From Fallopia convolvulus (Eukaryota > Streptophyta > Magnoliopsida > Caryophyllales > Polygonaceae): a DNA stretch of 64,000 bases. This document shows positions 1 to 12,353 of this stretch, in pieces; the first letter of the stretch is position 1; every line of letters begins with the position of its first letter. The stretch spans positions 64,241,224 to 64,305,223 of the forward strand of contig OZ024719.1 of the NCBI GenBank assembly GCA_964016875.1, written 5' to 3'. Below the pieces are notes generated by a model, which saw only the letters and a program-made list of their open reading frames with translations, made no database searches and was not told the origin of the DNA. The position numbers were made by a program, and so were the translations under genes.

Positions 1-55
1 TCTTCTCTTCCAAACCCTATCCAATCTTTCTCTGAAACTTCATCCGTACGCTCCT

Positions 56-1954
56 ATGGCCAACCAAAATCAACCCATCATCAAGTTCTCCGTCTACCAC
101 AAAAACCCACTCATTGAGCATCTTATTAACAATGACCCTGAAGCTCTCAAAAAAATGCTTCTTACAGACCTAGACCTCGACCACCATGAACCTGAGTACA
201 TCTTCGATGTCAAAGATCGTCTCTATTCTCTTCTGAGAAAACGAGATGGACAACCCAGTCTCACACCACAAAACTCACCACCCCAAACACCAAGATCTGA
301 AATTCCGGTACTCACAACGAGACCGGATGGCTCCTCAACCCTCACCTTAAACATTGAGGGTGTTCCTACCACGATCCATGATTCCAATCCTACCCCTCTA
401 TTACAAGCCTCCTCTCATTCCTCTCCCAAACACCATACACAAATTCTTGACAACTTCTCTCCCAAACGAAGACCAGATCCCCTTGCTTCAACTTCTCACA
501 ACCCTACTCCTCAAATCCAAAAAGCCAGGGTTCCCTCATCTCTTCAAAATGCTCCTCCAATCCAAGTTCCATCTCACAAGGAACTAGACCTCTCCAACCT
601 CGATCAATCCATCTCCCAATTTGAGAGAGAGGAGTTCCCTACTTCACAGGGAACTACACCTATCAAACCGACCCAATCTTCTCCCTCTCTTCCAAAACGC
701 TCTTCCTCTTCAACCTCTCTTCCACAAATTCCAACTGCTCCAAGAACCAAAAAGAGAAATTATAGGAAACTGAGAAAAGTAGAAGAAGAAAAAGATGATG
801 AGGAACTACAGCCTCTATAATCTGAGCAACTCCATGCTCTTCATCCCTCAACGGAGATCATCACTGTTGAGGGCTCCGACGATGAGGTGGAGGAATATCA
901 AGAGCCTGCCCTTCAAATTGGGTACAAGGAACCGCCACCTGGGCGTCCTTCAACAAGAGGCTCCAAGAAGCCAAGGCTGGAAGAAAAGCCTGAACAAAAG
1001 GAGAAGAAGAAAGGAAAGAAGGAAAAGAAGAAACCAGAAGAGAGGAAGTTGGTCATTCCTCTAGTAATCATAGCCGAGTTCTTACAAGAAAACGAGTTCA
1101 ACGAGCTTCAGGAACTCATCCAGTTTCAAGGATGAGATAAGCTCTGTTCCGAACCGGCAATGGTGGATCAAGCTCAAATAAGGTACTTCTACTCCAAATT
1201 CGCCCTACAAAAGGGAACTGAGCTTGACCCCATAATAAGATGGAAGACAGAAGAGGATGACTTCACCTTCACCGCTGCCCAAATCAAGAAAATTCTCAAT
1301 GTTCCTGGAGAAGGGTTTGATATGCTTCCCCAACGCCCATGGCAAGATTCTGATGGAAGAGATGCCATTCTTCAAAGGCTTCTAGGGCACGTTCCTCCAC
1401 AAGGAAAAGAGATCCTGACTCACAGCTTGAGTCAAGTAGGCAAGATGGCACACCAGTTTATCACTAGGATAGTGATGCCAAGACTGGAAAAGAGAACAAC
1501 TCTCAACTCAACTGATGCCATCCTCTTGGATTTGTTCCTTCGCAAAGAGCGCATCAACCTTCCCAAGATAATGATTTTGCACATGTGCAAATGCGTTGCC
1601 AAGGAGAATCACGCCCTTCCATATGCAGCGTTGGTGAAGGAAATAATGAAGAGGAACGATGTGTATCATCCTCAAGAGGAAGAAGAGCTAGGACAAGAGA
1701 TGGATATGTCCAACATTCTACGAATGAAGCATTCCATGGAACCACAAGAAGAAGGTCCTCCTGCTGTGTTCATTGAACAAGGAGACTCGAAAACTGTCCT
1801 TCAAGCTCTCAACCGTCTGTGTGGGGTCACTGAGCGCATACTTGATGTCCTTCTCGACATTCAACAGACGAAGGGAACCAATGATCACATCCTTACTGTT
1901 CTTAAGGACATACAGAAGAAGCTCCCTTCCTCCTCTTCCTCCTCTAACCCTTGA
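56..1954 (+). pseudogene. env-like third ORF of a SIRE/Maximus-type copia element
   Basis: One reading frame of about 632 codons starts at the ATG at 56 and is broken by two in-frame stops, TAA at 818-820 and TGA at 1133-1135. All three open pieces (56-820, 821-1135, 1136-1954) lie in the same frame. The N-terminal part is rich in Pro, Ser and Thr; a Lys/Glu-rich basic stretch follows; the C-terminal part (from about 1160) resembles the putative plant transposon protein domain found downstream of pol in SIRE-type elements, including the segment RYFYSKFALQ. It ends in a Ser run. The TGA falls where a Trp is expected (QFQG-stop-DKLCSEP). The polypurine tract and LTR that follow place the ORF at the 3' end of the element; gag and pol would lie left of the window. 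Family assignment is from remembered motif similarity, not a search. The function of the product is unknown. Confidence 0.75.
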
Positions 1955-2394
1955 ACAAGCCCCCTACAAGAAATATCCACAACTGTCTTCTCCCTCCTTC
2001 AATGCTCTTAAGAATCCCATCATGTACTTGTATGAACAATGTTTTAATGAATTGCATTTTGCTTTTGTTCTTTAGTTATGATTGTGCTTTACTTGCTTGT
2101 TCTTGCATGTTTATACTTGATTGTCTTTCGATGATGTCAAAAGGGGAAAAAGTGGAAAAATGCAGAGATGCGTTGTGTCTAAGAGAATACAGAATAATTA
2201 GCCATAAGCTGAGGGGGAACTGTTAGCTTAAAAATCTTGAAAATCAAACTGCTTGTCCATTTCAGGGGGAACTAAGTATCTACAAAGAATTGCATGTGTC
2301 ATTGATGCTTAATTAACTAACATCTTTCCTGTATCCCTGAATGTTTAACACTTGCATTTTTATGAAAGTTTGTCATCATCAAAAAGGAGGAAAT
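1955..2394 (+). other. SIRE-type 3' untranslated region and polypurine tract
   Basis: Non-coding stretch between the env-like ORF and the LTR. It has the purine-rich phrase GATGATGTCAAAAGGGG near 2131-2146 and ends in the polypurine tract AAAAAGGAGGAAAT (2381-2394) directly before the LTR. GTCATCATC followed by a purine run is typical of SIRE/Maximus elements. A second copy of this region lies 2,312 bp downstream. Confidence 0.7.
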
Positions 2395-3278
2395 TGTTGG
2401 AACAGTGTTAGGGAACTAACACTGGAACAATGGGTTCTCCATTCGAGTAATCGAAGTTTTGATAATGACAAATAAATGGAACTAATTCCCTGTATAAGTG
2501 ATCTCAGGAAAGATAGCAAGTTTACAGGAAAAGTAGAGGGAAACGTTTCCTGTCAAGTCACCTGTATACGTTGCAAGTAATTAAAAGGACAAGAGAGACA
2601 TTTCACTATTGTCTTGGGCGGCAAGCCATAGCTCCGAATGAATAGAGATGAAGAAGGGTACGCTAGTTTTTTTGAATAGTGTCGTACTCCCCAAGACAAT
2701 AAGGGCAAAGGCGTCAGAACTAAAGATGGAAACTCTATAAATGGAATGCGACGCCGCTATGTCTAATTGAGCTCTCACACACCTGAAAACCAGATCTACA
2801 AAAGGAAAGAAAGAGATCGAGAGCCCGAGCTGATTCATAGAAGATATCCAAACCAGAAGTTCAAGGAAGGAAAGATCAAGTGATGAAGACTGCGTGAAGT
2901 TCTTCATTAGCTTGAAGAAGGTGGTTCCTGTGCTAAAGGGAACTGCACAGGAACGAGAAGGTTCACTCTCTATATTCATTTGTGTTTAGATCTAGGAACT
3001 ATTATGTCTTAGTCGTTAGTATTGTTTGTGAGTGGGATCGCAAGCAATAGAGAAGTTCGACTTTGTATTGTAGATCCTGAGATATATCAATAGAATATAG
3101 TGCGTGTTCAAAATCCTCCAAGGGAGGTAGAGGTTTACTCTTTAGCTAGTTGGCTAAAGAGGTTCCTCTCTAAGGAATTGTGTCCAAGCTTTAAATTCCT
3201 GTTTTAGTCTTGTTCTATATTACTCCGCTGCGTAAGGGAACTGTCACTGGAACAGTTCCCGACTGTCTAAGACTAACA
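2395..3278 (+). repeat. SIRE-type LTR, copy 1
   Basis: An 884-bp LTR begins TGTTGGAACA right after the polypurine tract and ends GACTAACA. It carries an LTR promoter (TATA box at 2734-2743). The minus-strand open frame at 2581-2979 lies inside the LTR and has no recognisable product. The exact 3' end is inferred from the CA terminus and the sharp change to AT-rich sequence. Confidence 0.7.
2734..2743 (+). promoter_or_regulatory. LTR TATA box
   Basis: CTATAAATGG in the middle of the LTR, in the position expected for the U3/R promoter. The identical motif is at 5046-5055 in the duplicated LTR. Confidence 0.5.
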
Positions 3279-4234
3279 TCGATCCTTCAAATATGATTTT
3301 AATTTAATATAAAAACTTAAGTATTTATTAGAAAAAAATTACATAAAATTTTACAATTGGTATGATGTGAAACGGAGTCAAAATTATTAAAGTGAGCCCA
3401 CTATAATTTTGATGGCTTAATGATAATTTATTTATGCAAAAATATAAATAAATATTATCTGAATTAGAATCATTTAATTTTAAAAGTCTTTTACAAAAAT
3501 TATAAAAAGATAAAAATAATCTAAATTCTTGTAATTTGTTTTTATCAAATTCAATTCTTTAAAAAAATTTGAATAAAAATTAAAAATATACTTAATAAGA
3601 AACGATGAAAAAATATAAATAAAAAATAAATTTTTTAATGATAAGAAAATCATTTATATTTACATAAATAATTCAAAAAGAAAATTAAGGAAAAGATAAC
3701 GTATTTTTTTAATCAAAAGTCAATTTAAGCAAGTAATTATCTAGATTGAAAGTTCTATTTTTATCAAAATTTTATTTAAGATAAATATTTTACATAAATG
3801 GATAAAAAAAATAAAGATAAAATAATTTTATTTAATTTTAAATAAAATTCGAATATAATTTTTTCATATAAATAGATAGAAATTTAATTGAAAAAACTAA
3901 ATTAACATATCTATCTTAATATATAATATCTAATGTTCTATAACTTATTTTAATTTTAGATAAAAATCTTTTAAATCAATCCTAATTCCTAATATATAAT
4001 AGATTAAATATTTATTTTGGATAGAATCTTTCCTTAATTAATTTAGCATATTTCTATATTATCCTAAAACAATATCAACATATATAAACTCTCAAAATAA
4101 AAAATCATATGTGGCGATATCCTAGGTGGCTTAACGTGGGAACGACACCTAGGAAAATCCTAGGTGGCGCACCGTGTTTGCCTTATTCCTTGGGTCTTTT
4201 ATATATATATACATAGATTTTATGTGTTCAAAGT
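3279..4234. other. AT-rich spacer with a Helitron-like end
   Basis: Very AT-rich DNA without coding potential. On the minus strand, starting at 4217, it reads TCTATGTATATATATATAAA, followed by an AAGG motif and GCGCCACCTAGG. This resembles the 5' ends of the Helitrons at 61.5-62.2 kb in this window. No matching Helitron 3' hairpin was found, so this is either a truncated Helitron or a chance likeness. Confidence 0.35.
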
Positions 4235-4706
4235 TCCCTTCCTCCTCTTCCTCCTCTAACCCTTGAACAAGCCCCCTACAAGAAATATCCACAACTGTCT
4301 TCTCCCTCCTTCAATGCTCTTAAGAATCCCATCATGTACTTGTATGAACAATGTTTTAATGAATTGCATTTTGCTTTTGTTCTTTAGTTATGATTGTGCT
4401 TTACTTGCTTGTTCTTGCATGTTTATACTTGATTGTCTTTCGATGATGTCAAAAGGGGGAAAAGTGGAAAAATGCAGAGATGCGTTGTGTCTAAGAGAAT
4501 ACAGAATAATTAGCCATAAGCTGAGGGGGAACTGTTAGCTTAAAAATCTTGAAAATCAAACTGCTTGTCCATTTCAGGGGGAACTAAGTATCTACAAAGA
4601 ATTGCATGTGTCATTGATGCTTAATTAACTAACATCTTTCCTGTATCCCTGAATGTTTAACACTTGCATTTTTATGAAAGTTTGTCATCATCAAAAAGGA
4701 GGAAAT

Positions 4707-5590
4707 TGTTGGAACAGTGTTAGGGAACTAACACTGGAACAATGGGTTCTCCATTCGAGTAATCGAAGTTTTGATAATGACAAATAAATGGAACTAATTC
4801 CCTGTATAAGTGATCTCAGGAAAGATAGCAAGTTTACAGGAAAAGTAGAGGGAAACGTTTCCTGTCAAGTCACCTGTATACGTTGCAAGTAATTAAAAGG
4901 ACAAGAGAGACATTTCACTATTGTCTTGGGCGGCAAGCCATAGCTCCGAATGAATAGAGATGAAGAAGGGTACGCTAGTTTTTTTGAATAGTGTCGTACT
5001 CCCCAAGACAATAAGGGCAAAGGCGTCAGAACTAAAGATGGAAACTCTATAAATGGAATGCGACGCCGCTATGTCTAATTGAGCTCTCACACACCTGAAA
5101 ACCAGATCTACAAAAGGAAAGAAAGAGATCGAGAGCCCGAGCTGATTCATAGAAGATATCCAAACCAGAAGTTCAAGGAAGGAAAGATCAAGTGATGAAG
5201 ACTGCGTGAAGTTCTTCATTAGCTTGAAGAAGGTGGTTCCTGTGCTAAAGGGAACTGCACAGGAACGAGAAGGTTCACTCTCTATATTCATTTGTGTTTA
5301 GATCTAGGAACTATTATGTCTTAGTCGTTAGTATTGTTTGTGAGTGGGATCGCAAGCAATAGAGAAGTTCGACTTTGTATTGTAGATCCTGAGATATATC
5401 AATAGAATATAGTGCGTGTTCAAAATCCTCCAAGGGAGGTAGAGGTTTACTCTTTAGCTAGTTGGCTAAAGAGGTTCCTCTCTAAGGAATTGTGTCCAAG
5501 CTTTAAATTCCTGTTTTAGTCTTGTTCTATATTACTCCGCTGCGTAAGGGAACTGTCACTGGAACAGTTCCCGACTGTCTAAGACTAACA
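4707..5590 (+). repeat. SIRE-type LTR, copy 2
   Basis: Exact counterpart of the LTR at 2395-3278, shifted by 2,312 bp. It belongs to the tandem duplication and is not the partner LTR of a retrotransposon: the DNA between the two LTRs is flanking spacer plus a repeated 3' end, with no PBS, gag or pol. Confidence 0.7.
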
Positions 5591-6540
5591 TCGATCCTTC
5601 AAATATGATTTTAATTTAATATAAAAACTTAAGTATTTATTAGAAAAAAATTACATAAAATTTTACAATTGGTATGATGTGAAACGGAGTCAAAATTATT
5701 AAAGTGAGCCCACTATAATTTTGATGGCTTAATGATAATTTATTTATGCAAAAATATAAATAAATATTATCTGAATTAGAATCATTTAATTTTAAAAGTC
5801 TTTTACAAAAATTATAAAAAGATAAAAATAATCTAAATTCTTGTAATTTGTTTTTATCAAATTCAATTCTTTAAAAAAATTTGAATAAAAATTAAAAATA
5901 TACTTAATAAGAAACGATGAAAAAATATAAATAAAAAATAAATTTTTTAATGATAAGAAAATCATTTATATTTACATAAATAATTCAAAAAGAAAATTAA
6001 GGAAAAGATAACGTATTTTTTTAATCAAAAGTCAATTTAAGCAAGTAATTATCTAGATTGAAAGTTCTATTTTTATCAAAATTTTATTTAAGATAAATAT
6101 TTTACATAAATGGATAAAAAAAATAAAGATAAAATAATTTTATTTAATTTTAAATAAAATTCGAATATAATTTTTTCATATAAATAGATAGAAATTTAAT
6201 TGAAAAAACTAAATTAACATATCTATCTTAATATATAATATCTAATGTTCTATAACTTATTTTAATTTTAGATAAAAATCTTTTAAATCAATCCTAATTC
6301 CTAATATATAATAGATTAAATATTTATTTTGGATAGAATCTTTCCTTAATTAATTTAGCATATTTCTATATTATCCTAAAACAATATCAACATATATAAA
6401 CTCTCAAAATAAAAAATCATATGTGGCGATATCCTAGGTGGCTTAACGTGGGAACGACACCTAGGAAAATCCTAGGTGGCGCACCGTGTTTGCCTTATTC
6501 CTTGGGTCTTTTATATATATATACATAGATTTTATGTGTT

Positions 6541-6790
6541 GTTCTATTTAGTGTCATATAATTTTAAGTTGGAATTTTATTGAATTTGTATATCAGGCAT
6601 GGTATAAGCATATTTTTTAGCTTATAAGTCCATCGGACTTTAACATGACATTAGATGTAGGGTTTCAGAGTAGGTTCGTTTCCTAGAGTCTTCGAACTTA
6701 TAAGTTTCATAGGCTTGGTCATATAGTCCACCTAATAAAGGAGCGACTGATTTCACAATGATGGTTAACAAACCTTACGAATATATTGAA
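6541..6790 (+). repeat. TRIM remnant
   Basis: Degenerate copy of the TRIM family that recurs at 10.9-13.4 kb. It keeps the LTR phrase with ATATAATTTTAAGTTGGAAT, the internal phrase TTTCCTAGAGTCTTCG and the AATAAAGGAGCGACTGAT phrase. The PBS region is badly diverged (TTTCAGAGT instead of TATCAGAGC). Confidence 0.6.
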
Positions 6791-8262
6791 GCAGCTCACT
6801 AAAAAATGAACAATCAGTTTTATAGCAAATGACAACTAAATAGAGTGTGTTCAAAGTTCCCACGTATAATATATCTCATGAAATACTTGTGGAAAATTTT
6901 TGTGCTTCAATAGGTCTATAAAAATGTGATTATAAAACTTGTGGATTTTATTAGTTGAATTTTATGAACATGTAGATCACCCTATGCGTATGTTAAGTCC
7001 AACTAGTGGAAGGCGCGAGAAGTAATTAGGACTCTAGGAGTTTTGAGTGACATAACAGATATGTATAGGGAAGAATGATACTGATTTAATTTACCAAATT
7101 TAATTTATCTATGGTAGTTATTAATTATCATTATTATTCGTTACTCATACCATTCACACTGTTTTAATTGTATACACATCACTATCCGAAAGAATGGGAC
7201 GTAGGACCAAGCATGTCGGATAACACTACTACAACTAGAAAAAAAAGAAAAGCGTAACTTTAAGACTTGCTACAATCATTATGAGCCTCCTAATGAAGGA
7301 AATACTGCGATGTGTTTAAAATTTCTTTGAAAGAAAAGGTAGAAACATAATCTCGAATTTGTCTAGATGACAATAATTACCGAACAGAATGGCAATATAA
7401 ATTTTCTTTTCTCTGGTCCTGTTAATAATGATGGTAATAATAAGGATAGTAAAAATTAAAATGCTTATCGATATTGATCTATTTAATTAGATTCTTTATA
7501 GACTATATAGAGTCACGTTCGGGTGTGTATAATCGATAGGGTGAAAATTGTGAGCATTTTTCGATCGTTAAATGATCATGATTAAAACAAAACGGTCGAT
7601 TTAGCATAAAAGGCAAAAAATGGTCGCGGGTCAGTTTTCATAGCACGAAATGTAAATACAATAAAAAAAAATTGGCAAGCAAAAATACCCTTCACACAAA
7701 AAAAAACACCATCTTCAAACTTCTTCTTTGGACGAAACATTGCAAACCACAATCTCCTCAAGCGTGTTTAGAAATCTATCAAGAACATGATACATATCTC
7801 TTTGACTCTAGCTCAATTAAAAGTGTCGATTTCAGTTCATCAAATCCATGAAGCCTTACACAAAGAAAGGTAATTCATGAATTGGATTTTTTTAGGAATT
7901 GTTTTTAGAGGGGTTTAGTAGAAATTTGCTTGCAATCTACAAATCTTTCTGATTTATGATAGTAAGTTTGTTTAATTTTTTAGGGTAAAGTTCTAAGTTG
8001 CAAAGAAAGAACTCAAGCGCGTAATTTTTTTTACTAAAACAATTACCCCTAAATTCTTAGTTTTTATCCCTTTGTTGTTGGTAAGTACAAGCAATAGTCA
8101 CTGATCTTCACATGTATTGGTTAGTGAAAAGTAGATTTTGAGTTCATTGATAAAGTTTTCTAATAAGTCCTCTTAGAAGAAATCTCAATGTAAGTTTGTA
8201 TAGAACTGTTTATATCACAAATGAGAAATGTGCATTTGACACTTGATAAATTATATATTTGG
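6791..8262. other. intergenic, nothing recognised
   Basis: AT-rich DNA without a long open frame or recognised repeat. Confidence 0.5.
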
Positions 8263-8334
8263 TAGCCTATTAGCTCAAATGGTAGAGCAATGTGCATGTG
8301 CACATAGTTGTAGGTTCAAATCCCACATATGCTA
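8263..8334 (+). tRNA. tRNA-like pseudogene or SINE head
   Basis: A 72-nt segment folds roughly like a tRNA. Acceptor arms TAGCCTA and TATGCTA have one mismatch; the D arm is GCTC/GAGC; the T loop TTCAAAT lies in the B box GGTTCAAATCC (8313-8323). The A box TAGCTCAAATGG is also good. The anticodon stem ATGTG/CACAT closes a loop of only six bases, so no valid anticodon can be read. It is therefore a tRNA pseudogene or the tRNA-derived head of a SINE. No CCA tail or clear SINE body was seen. Confidence 0.45.
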
Positions 8335-8339
8335 ATTCT

Positions 8340-8670
8340 TGATATAGTCATGTCTTTTTGTTCATATTAGTTGTTCTTTTGTTCATGATTTTTTAAGGTA
8401 AGATTCATAATATTTTTGTTTAGGGTTCATAAATTTTGTTTCATGTTTTTTTAACAATTGTTATTTTGGTTCATATTTGAATAACCTTGGTTCATCAAAG
8501 TTCATCTTATGGCTCATGTCTTTTAGTTCATCCTAATCATTAATTTCTTTCATGATTTTTGGTTCATTATACTTGTTTTTTCAATTCATGTTTTTGTAAG
8601 TTAGGTTCATAATAATTCTTATGGTTCATGTCTTTTAATTCTTAATAGTATATATTATAGTTCATGTCTT
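8340..8670. repeat. T-rich tract with repeated GTTCAT motifs
   Basis: Many copies of GTTCAT and TTCATGT in a T-rich background. The reverse-complement motif (GTGAACAT) is repeated at 53930-54240 inside a MULE-type MITE, so this may be the core of a related decayed element. No terminal repeats were identified. Confidence 0.3.
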
Positions 8671-8925
8671 TAGAGTGGATGTGTTTGTGTAATGAATATT
8701 CGAAAAAGCTTACGCATTATTTTTTCATATGAAATCAGGCCATTCTATTCATATTTCTGTAAGATTGTTCTTTTCTTTTCTTTTTCGTATAGGAAGTCGG
8801 ACCCTTATTTAAATTTGAAAAAGGTTAGATGTAGGCCATCACACAAACACACCCTAATAATTAAATATTAAAAAAGAGTTAGATACTTTATAAACTATAA
8901 ACTAATATAATCCAAATCACTCCAT

Positions 8926-9160
8926 ATTACAAGCAGAAGTCACAGCTCTTTGAGGCGAAATCAAACAAGCAAGACAATATATTGGGAATATAAAACATAG
9001 AAATTGAGAGTGATCGATAACATTATAGTCATCAATGTTACTAAAAGGTCTTGTAAATGCCGTTGAGAGATTGAAATGTTCACCTCAAATTTATATCTTC
9101 TTTACATTGGTTCGAGAATTTTCAAATTCGGGAAGAGATTGTAATATTATATATGACCGA
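8926..9160 (+). pseudogene. possible LINE RNase H-like remnant
   Basis: With frameshifts allowed, the translation contains a segment like EIESD-IIVINV-TKR and a following W-E-I-like segment. These parallel the RNase H relic at 14.1 kb (KIEGDNIIVINAIKRL). The frame is heavily broken. Weak evidence, based on similarity inside this window. Confidence 0.3.
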
Positions 9161-9559
9161 TAAAATTATGAAAACTAGGTTATAATCTCCCAATTATACT
9201 ATTTAGATCTATACAAATTCTCCTCCACAAAGAGATCTTACCTTGTTAAAAAACAAGAAGCATCGGCGACGTACAAATGAGTGAAGGTAGAGTAAGTTGT
9301 GTGTACAAATAAACGTAAACTTTCGTTACATTCTTTGTCGCGATTACCTACTAACCTTTGAGATCTATCGGGGGCTCCACTTCTGATTTGAGGTGCTCTA
9401 TAATCCAACGAAAAGCTCTCTGATGTCGAATAGACAATAATATATTACGATGGTCTCGTTTTTCCAACCTATCAATATAGTATTGATCAATATATATACA
9501 CATGTATAATAGGATTAATGGGACAATATATAAAGTTTACGAATTTAATAGAACAAAAC

Positions 9560-9694
9560 TAACAATTAAGCATATGTATATTGATCGATCATAATTAATG
9601 GGACAATAATTATGGTGTCTAAATAAATAATTTACACAAATTCAAGTATTTACATACAAATTAACAATTAAGCATATGTATATTGATCGATCAT
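9560..9694. repeat. 33-bp direct repeat, 102 bp apart
   Basis: The 33-bp segments 9560-9592 and 9662-9694 are identical (beginning TAACAATTAAGCATATGTAT, ending GATCGATCAT). They look like a local duplication; there is no coding content. Confidence 0.7.
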
Positions 9695-10914
9695 CTCCAG
9701 CATGCATATTTCTACGGTGATAAGCAATTAATGGTCCATATGCCGTGAAGGAAATGCGTGGCTCATGTAAACGAGTGTGTTCAAATTTTTCTAGGTGTTA
9801 TATCGTATTTAATTTAATGTGTATAATTGTATATCATAGACATATACTCTTGATGTAAAATGTTAATTTTATTTTTTTAATAGAAAAAACTAGGGGACGA
9901 TTTAGCAAGAAATTGTTATCTTAAGTATTGAAACGGATGATTCTAAGATCGAGAAAATTGTCAAATCTATATCGAGGATGTTGTGGTCGATCTTCGTATG
10001 TGATCGATCGGCTGTCATATTTGTATCCAAAAATATATGAATCATGCCTTCGGACATTCAATCAAGTGATTAAAATTTCATATTAGTACTATGAGGTTTC
10101 CGTTTCGATTCCTACTACATATATATGTGGATCATGCGACAAACTTGTAAGATATGGTCATGCAAAATTCTATAATAGAATCCGTTCTACAAATATTTTT
10201 TGTAATACTTTTCATACCTACTACGCTACAAGAAATGGAAATGTTTATGATCAAAATTGCAAATATTTCTTCTGAAAAGTCAATTAAATTACTAGTACAT
10301 AGTTTTTGGGATACTTTTAATAACACTGTCAATACGAGTTGAAGAAAGACCTTAAGATATTATTCTGAGGTCCTCATCGAAGACAATTATTAGTGCATAG
10401 TTGTATTAGCCAAGGAATGCATGCATAGGTCGGACACTCGGACTAGACTACTTAGCTATATATGGTTAATTAAGTAAAGGAGTTGTATGATTAGTTTCTA
10501 AGCTATGTAAAACCCTAATTGAAGTATGAAAATGACAACCTTTAATATATATCTTATATATATATGGGTCATGGAGATCGATGTTAGTGGAACAACAGCC
10601 GAATTTCTGTTTCAGTTTTAATTTGATGACGTCACTCATGCTTCACACTGTATATATGTTTTGCATAACAAGTTAACATCATAATAGAATACATAGACTA
10701 TATAAAATTATTGTCTAAACTAATCTTCCTCTCTCCTGTCTCTCTGTATAAAAAAGTTTGAAAATTGATTTACCGCTTACGTACATCTTACATACAATTT
10801 ATATATTACTTGAAGGGACGCGCGGGGTGAGATATGTATAACATTTTTTACTTCGTGGATGTTGAGAGTTGTCTCGCGTCTAAAATTGAAAAATATAATT
10901 ACTTAGTATATAAA
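9695..10914. other. intergenic, nothing recognised
   Basis: AT-rich sequence with only short chance open frames near 10.1-10.3 kb on both strands. Confidence 0.5.
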
Positions 10915-11225
10915 ATAATGAACTATTCAACTCATTGTTATATGATTTTGGGTTGAAATCTTATTGAACTTGTATGCTAGCCCATTACACATATGATCTC
11001 ACATTATCGGCTTATCAGACTTTATCATGGTATCAGAGCGGGTTTCGGTGTGAATTCATTTCCTAGAGTCTTCGGGCTTGTCGGCTTCATGGACACATTC
11101 AGACGTACAATCCGTCTAATAAAAGAGCGACCGATCCCAAAAGTGACAATTCACGATCCTCGAGGGATTATTTCCAAAAGTGGGAATTCGCAAACCATCA
11201 TGGATAATTTCCAAGTGTTTTAGCT
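10915..11225 (+). repeat. TRIM fragment with PBS
   Basis: LTR 3' part (ATATGATTTTGGGTTG, then TTATTGAACTTGTATGC), then a primer-binding-like TGGTATCAGAGC at about 11029-11040, then the family's internal phrases TTTCCTAGAGTCTTCGGGCT and GAGCGACCGATCCCAAAAG. The short open frame here is a by-product. No 3' LTR follows. Confidence 0.7.
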
Positions 11226-11811
11226 TTATTTATCTATTGTTTGTTCTTTTCACCGTAAAGAAGTAGGTGAATATAAGTTGGCCGTTTGCTATATACACGT
11301 CATAAGGTTATAAAACGTATTAGATTTGACATATTGGTATATTTAATACAAGTGCGATCGACTAGTCCTTGACAATCTAGGCCAGTGACGTTTTAACTTG
11401 AAAAGGTTGGATTTGATAAGAACTGCAGAAATCTCCAATTTAACATCAAAACGTTCTTAAACCTAAAATAGCACACCATAAAATAACCACAGCATCTTCG
11501 GATTTCAATTGCGTATATATAAAACCATTGTATGACCTGCAACATGCATGACTTTACGGCAAATAGAAGTTAGTATGTTTCTTGATGTGGAGAAAAAATA
11601 GAAAATATACTACTTAGTCATGTAGTTGATCAGATTGCGCATACACTAATACCGAATAACTTTATTCAAAACAAAACTATTGAGAACAAGTAGAAATGGT
11701 TGGTTAATATTTATTTGATGCTAGAGCTTATTACCGAACATTCCAACGATAATTTGAGTCAAAATAGGTGGATTTGAAAACTAGACACTTATTCAAAATT
11801 CAAATTTTTGT

Positions 11812-12350
11812 TAGAATATCTCTTCTCACGTGGAAAGTTGGGAGATAAAATAGACTAGTATATAAACATATAGTTTACTCTTTTTTATTGTCAATAGGTT
11901 TTAGGATAGAACCTTATTGAACTTGTATTCTGGGCTTACGTATACACGATCCTTTGTTATGACCCAATGACTTTCAAATGGTATCAAGGTTTAGCGGTTG
12001 ATGCTACCCTATCATTATTTGAGTTGAGTTGATTATAAAGAGTCTGAGATGCCACCACCCGTTCTCTGGGCTAGCTATAAAGAGATTAAGAAGCTAGACC
12101 CGTTTGTCCAAGTGTCAACTAGGCCAGGCCAGTTGCACTTGCAGGGTTATGTTGTAACTTGGAATATATACCTCTTCTCACATGGGAGCTTGAGAGATAA
12201 ATAGACTAGTATATAAGCCTATGAGTTACTCCTCATATTATCAATTGGTTTTATGATGAAACCTCATTGGACTTATATACTAGGCTTACCTATGCATGAT
12301 CTCCTATTATGCCCCAAGAACTTTCACATGGTATCAAAATTTGGGACTAA
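11812..12350 (+). mobile_element. TRIM element (LTR - internal - LTR)
   Basis: First LTR about 11812-11980 (CTCTTCTCACGTGGAAAG; TATATAAACATATAG; TTTTAGGATAGAACC), then a degenerate PBS (TGGTATCAAGGT), a short internal region ending in TTGCACTTGCAGGG, and a second LTR about 12150-12330 with the same order of motifs. A further PBS-like TGGTATCAAAAT after the second LTR suggests a tandem arrangement. Non-coding. Confidence 0.6.
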
Positions 12351-12353
12351 AAA

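Larger units (their letters stand above)
1923..6540. repeat. 2,312-bp tandem duplication
   Basis: The block 1923-4234 is followed directly by a second copy at 4235-6540. Each copy holds the last bases of the env-like ORF, the 3' UTR, the polypurine tract, the LTR and the AT-rich spacer. By eye the copies differ at one internal base (A at 2147, G at 4459). The junction has the short homology AAG-TCCC. The first copy ends at 4228 and six bases (4229-4234) separate it from the second. Confidence 0.9.

Noticed and set aside
2581..2979. 132-aa minus-strand open frame in the SIRE LTR (and its copy at 4893-5291)
   Set aside because: It is inside an LTR, shows no domain, and the second copy is just the tandem duplication.
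1923..6540. A complete retrotransposon bounded by the two SIRE-type LTRs
   Set aside because: No PBS, gag or pol lies between them, and the flanking spacer is repeated too; a tandem duplication explains it.
1923..6540. Helitron rolling-circle dimer as the sure cause of the duplication
   Set aside because: The right border is near a Helitron-like start, but no hairpin or CTAG end is found at the left border; left as a possibility only.
10993..11223. 76-aa open frame
   Set aside because: It is the translated internal part of a TRIM, which is non-coding in all copies here.
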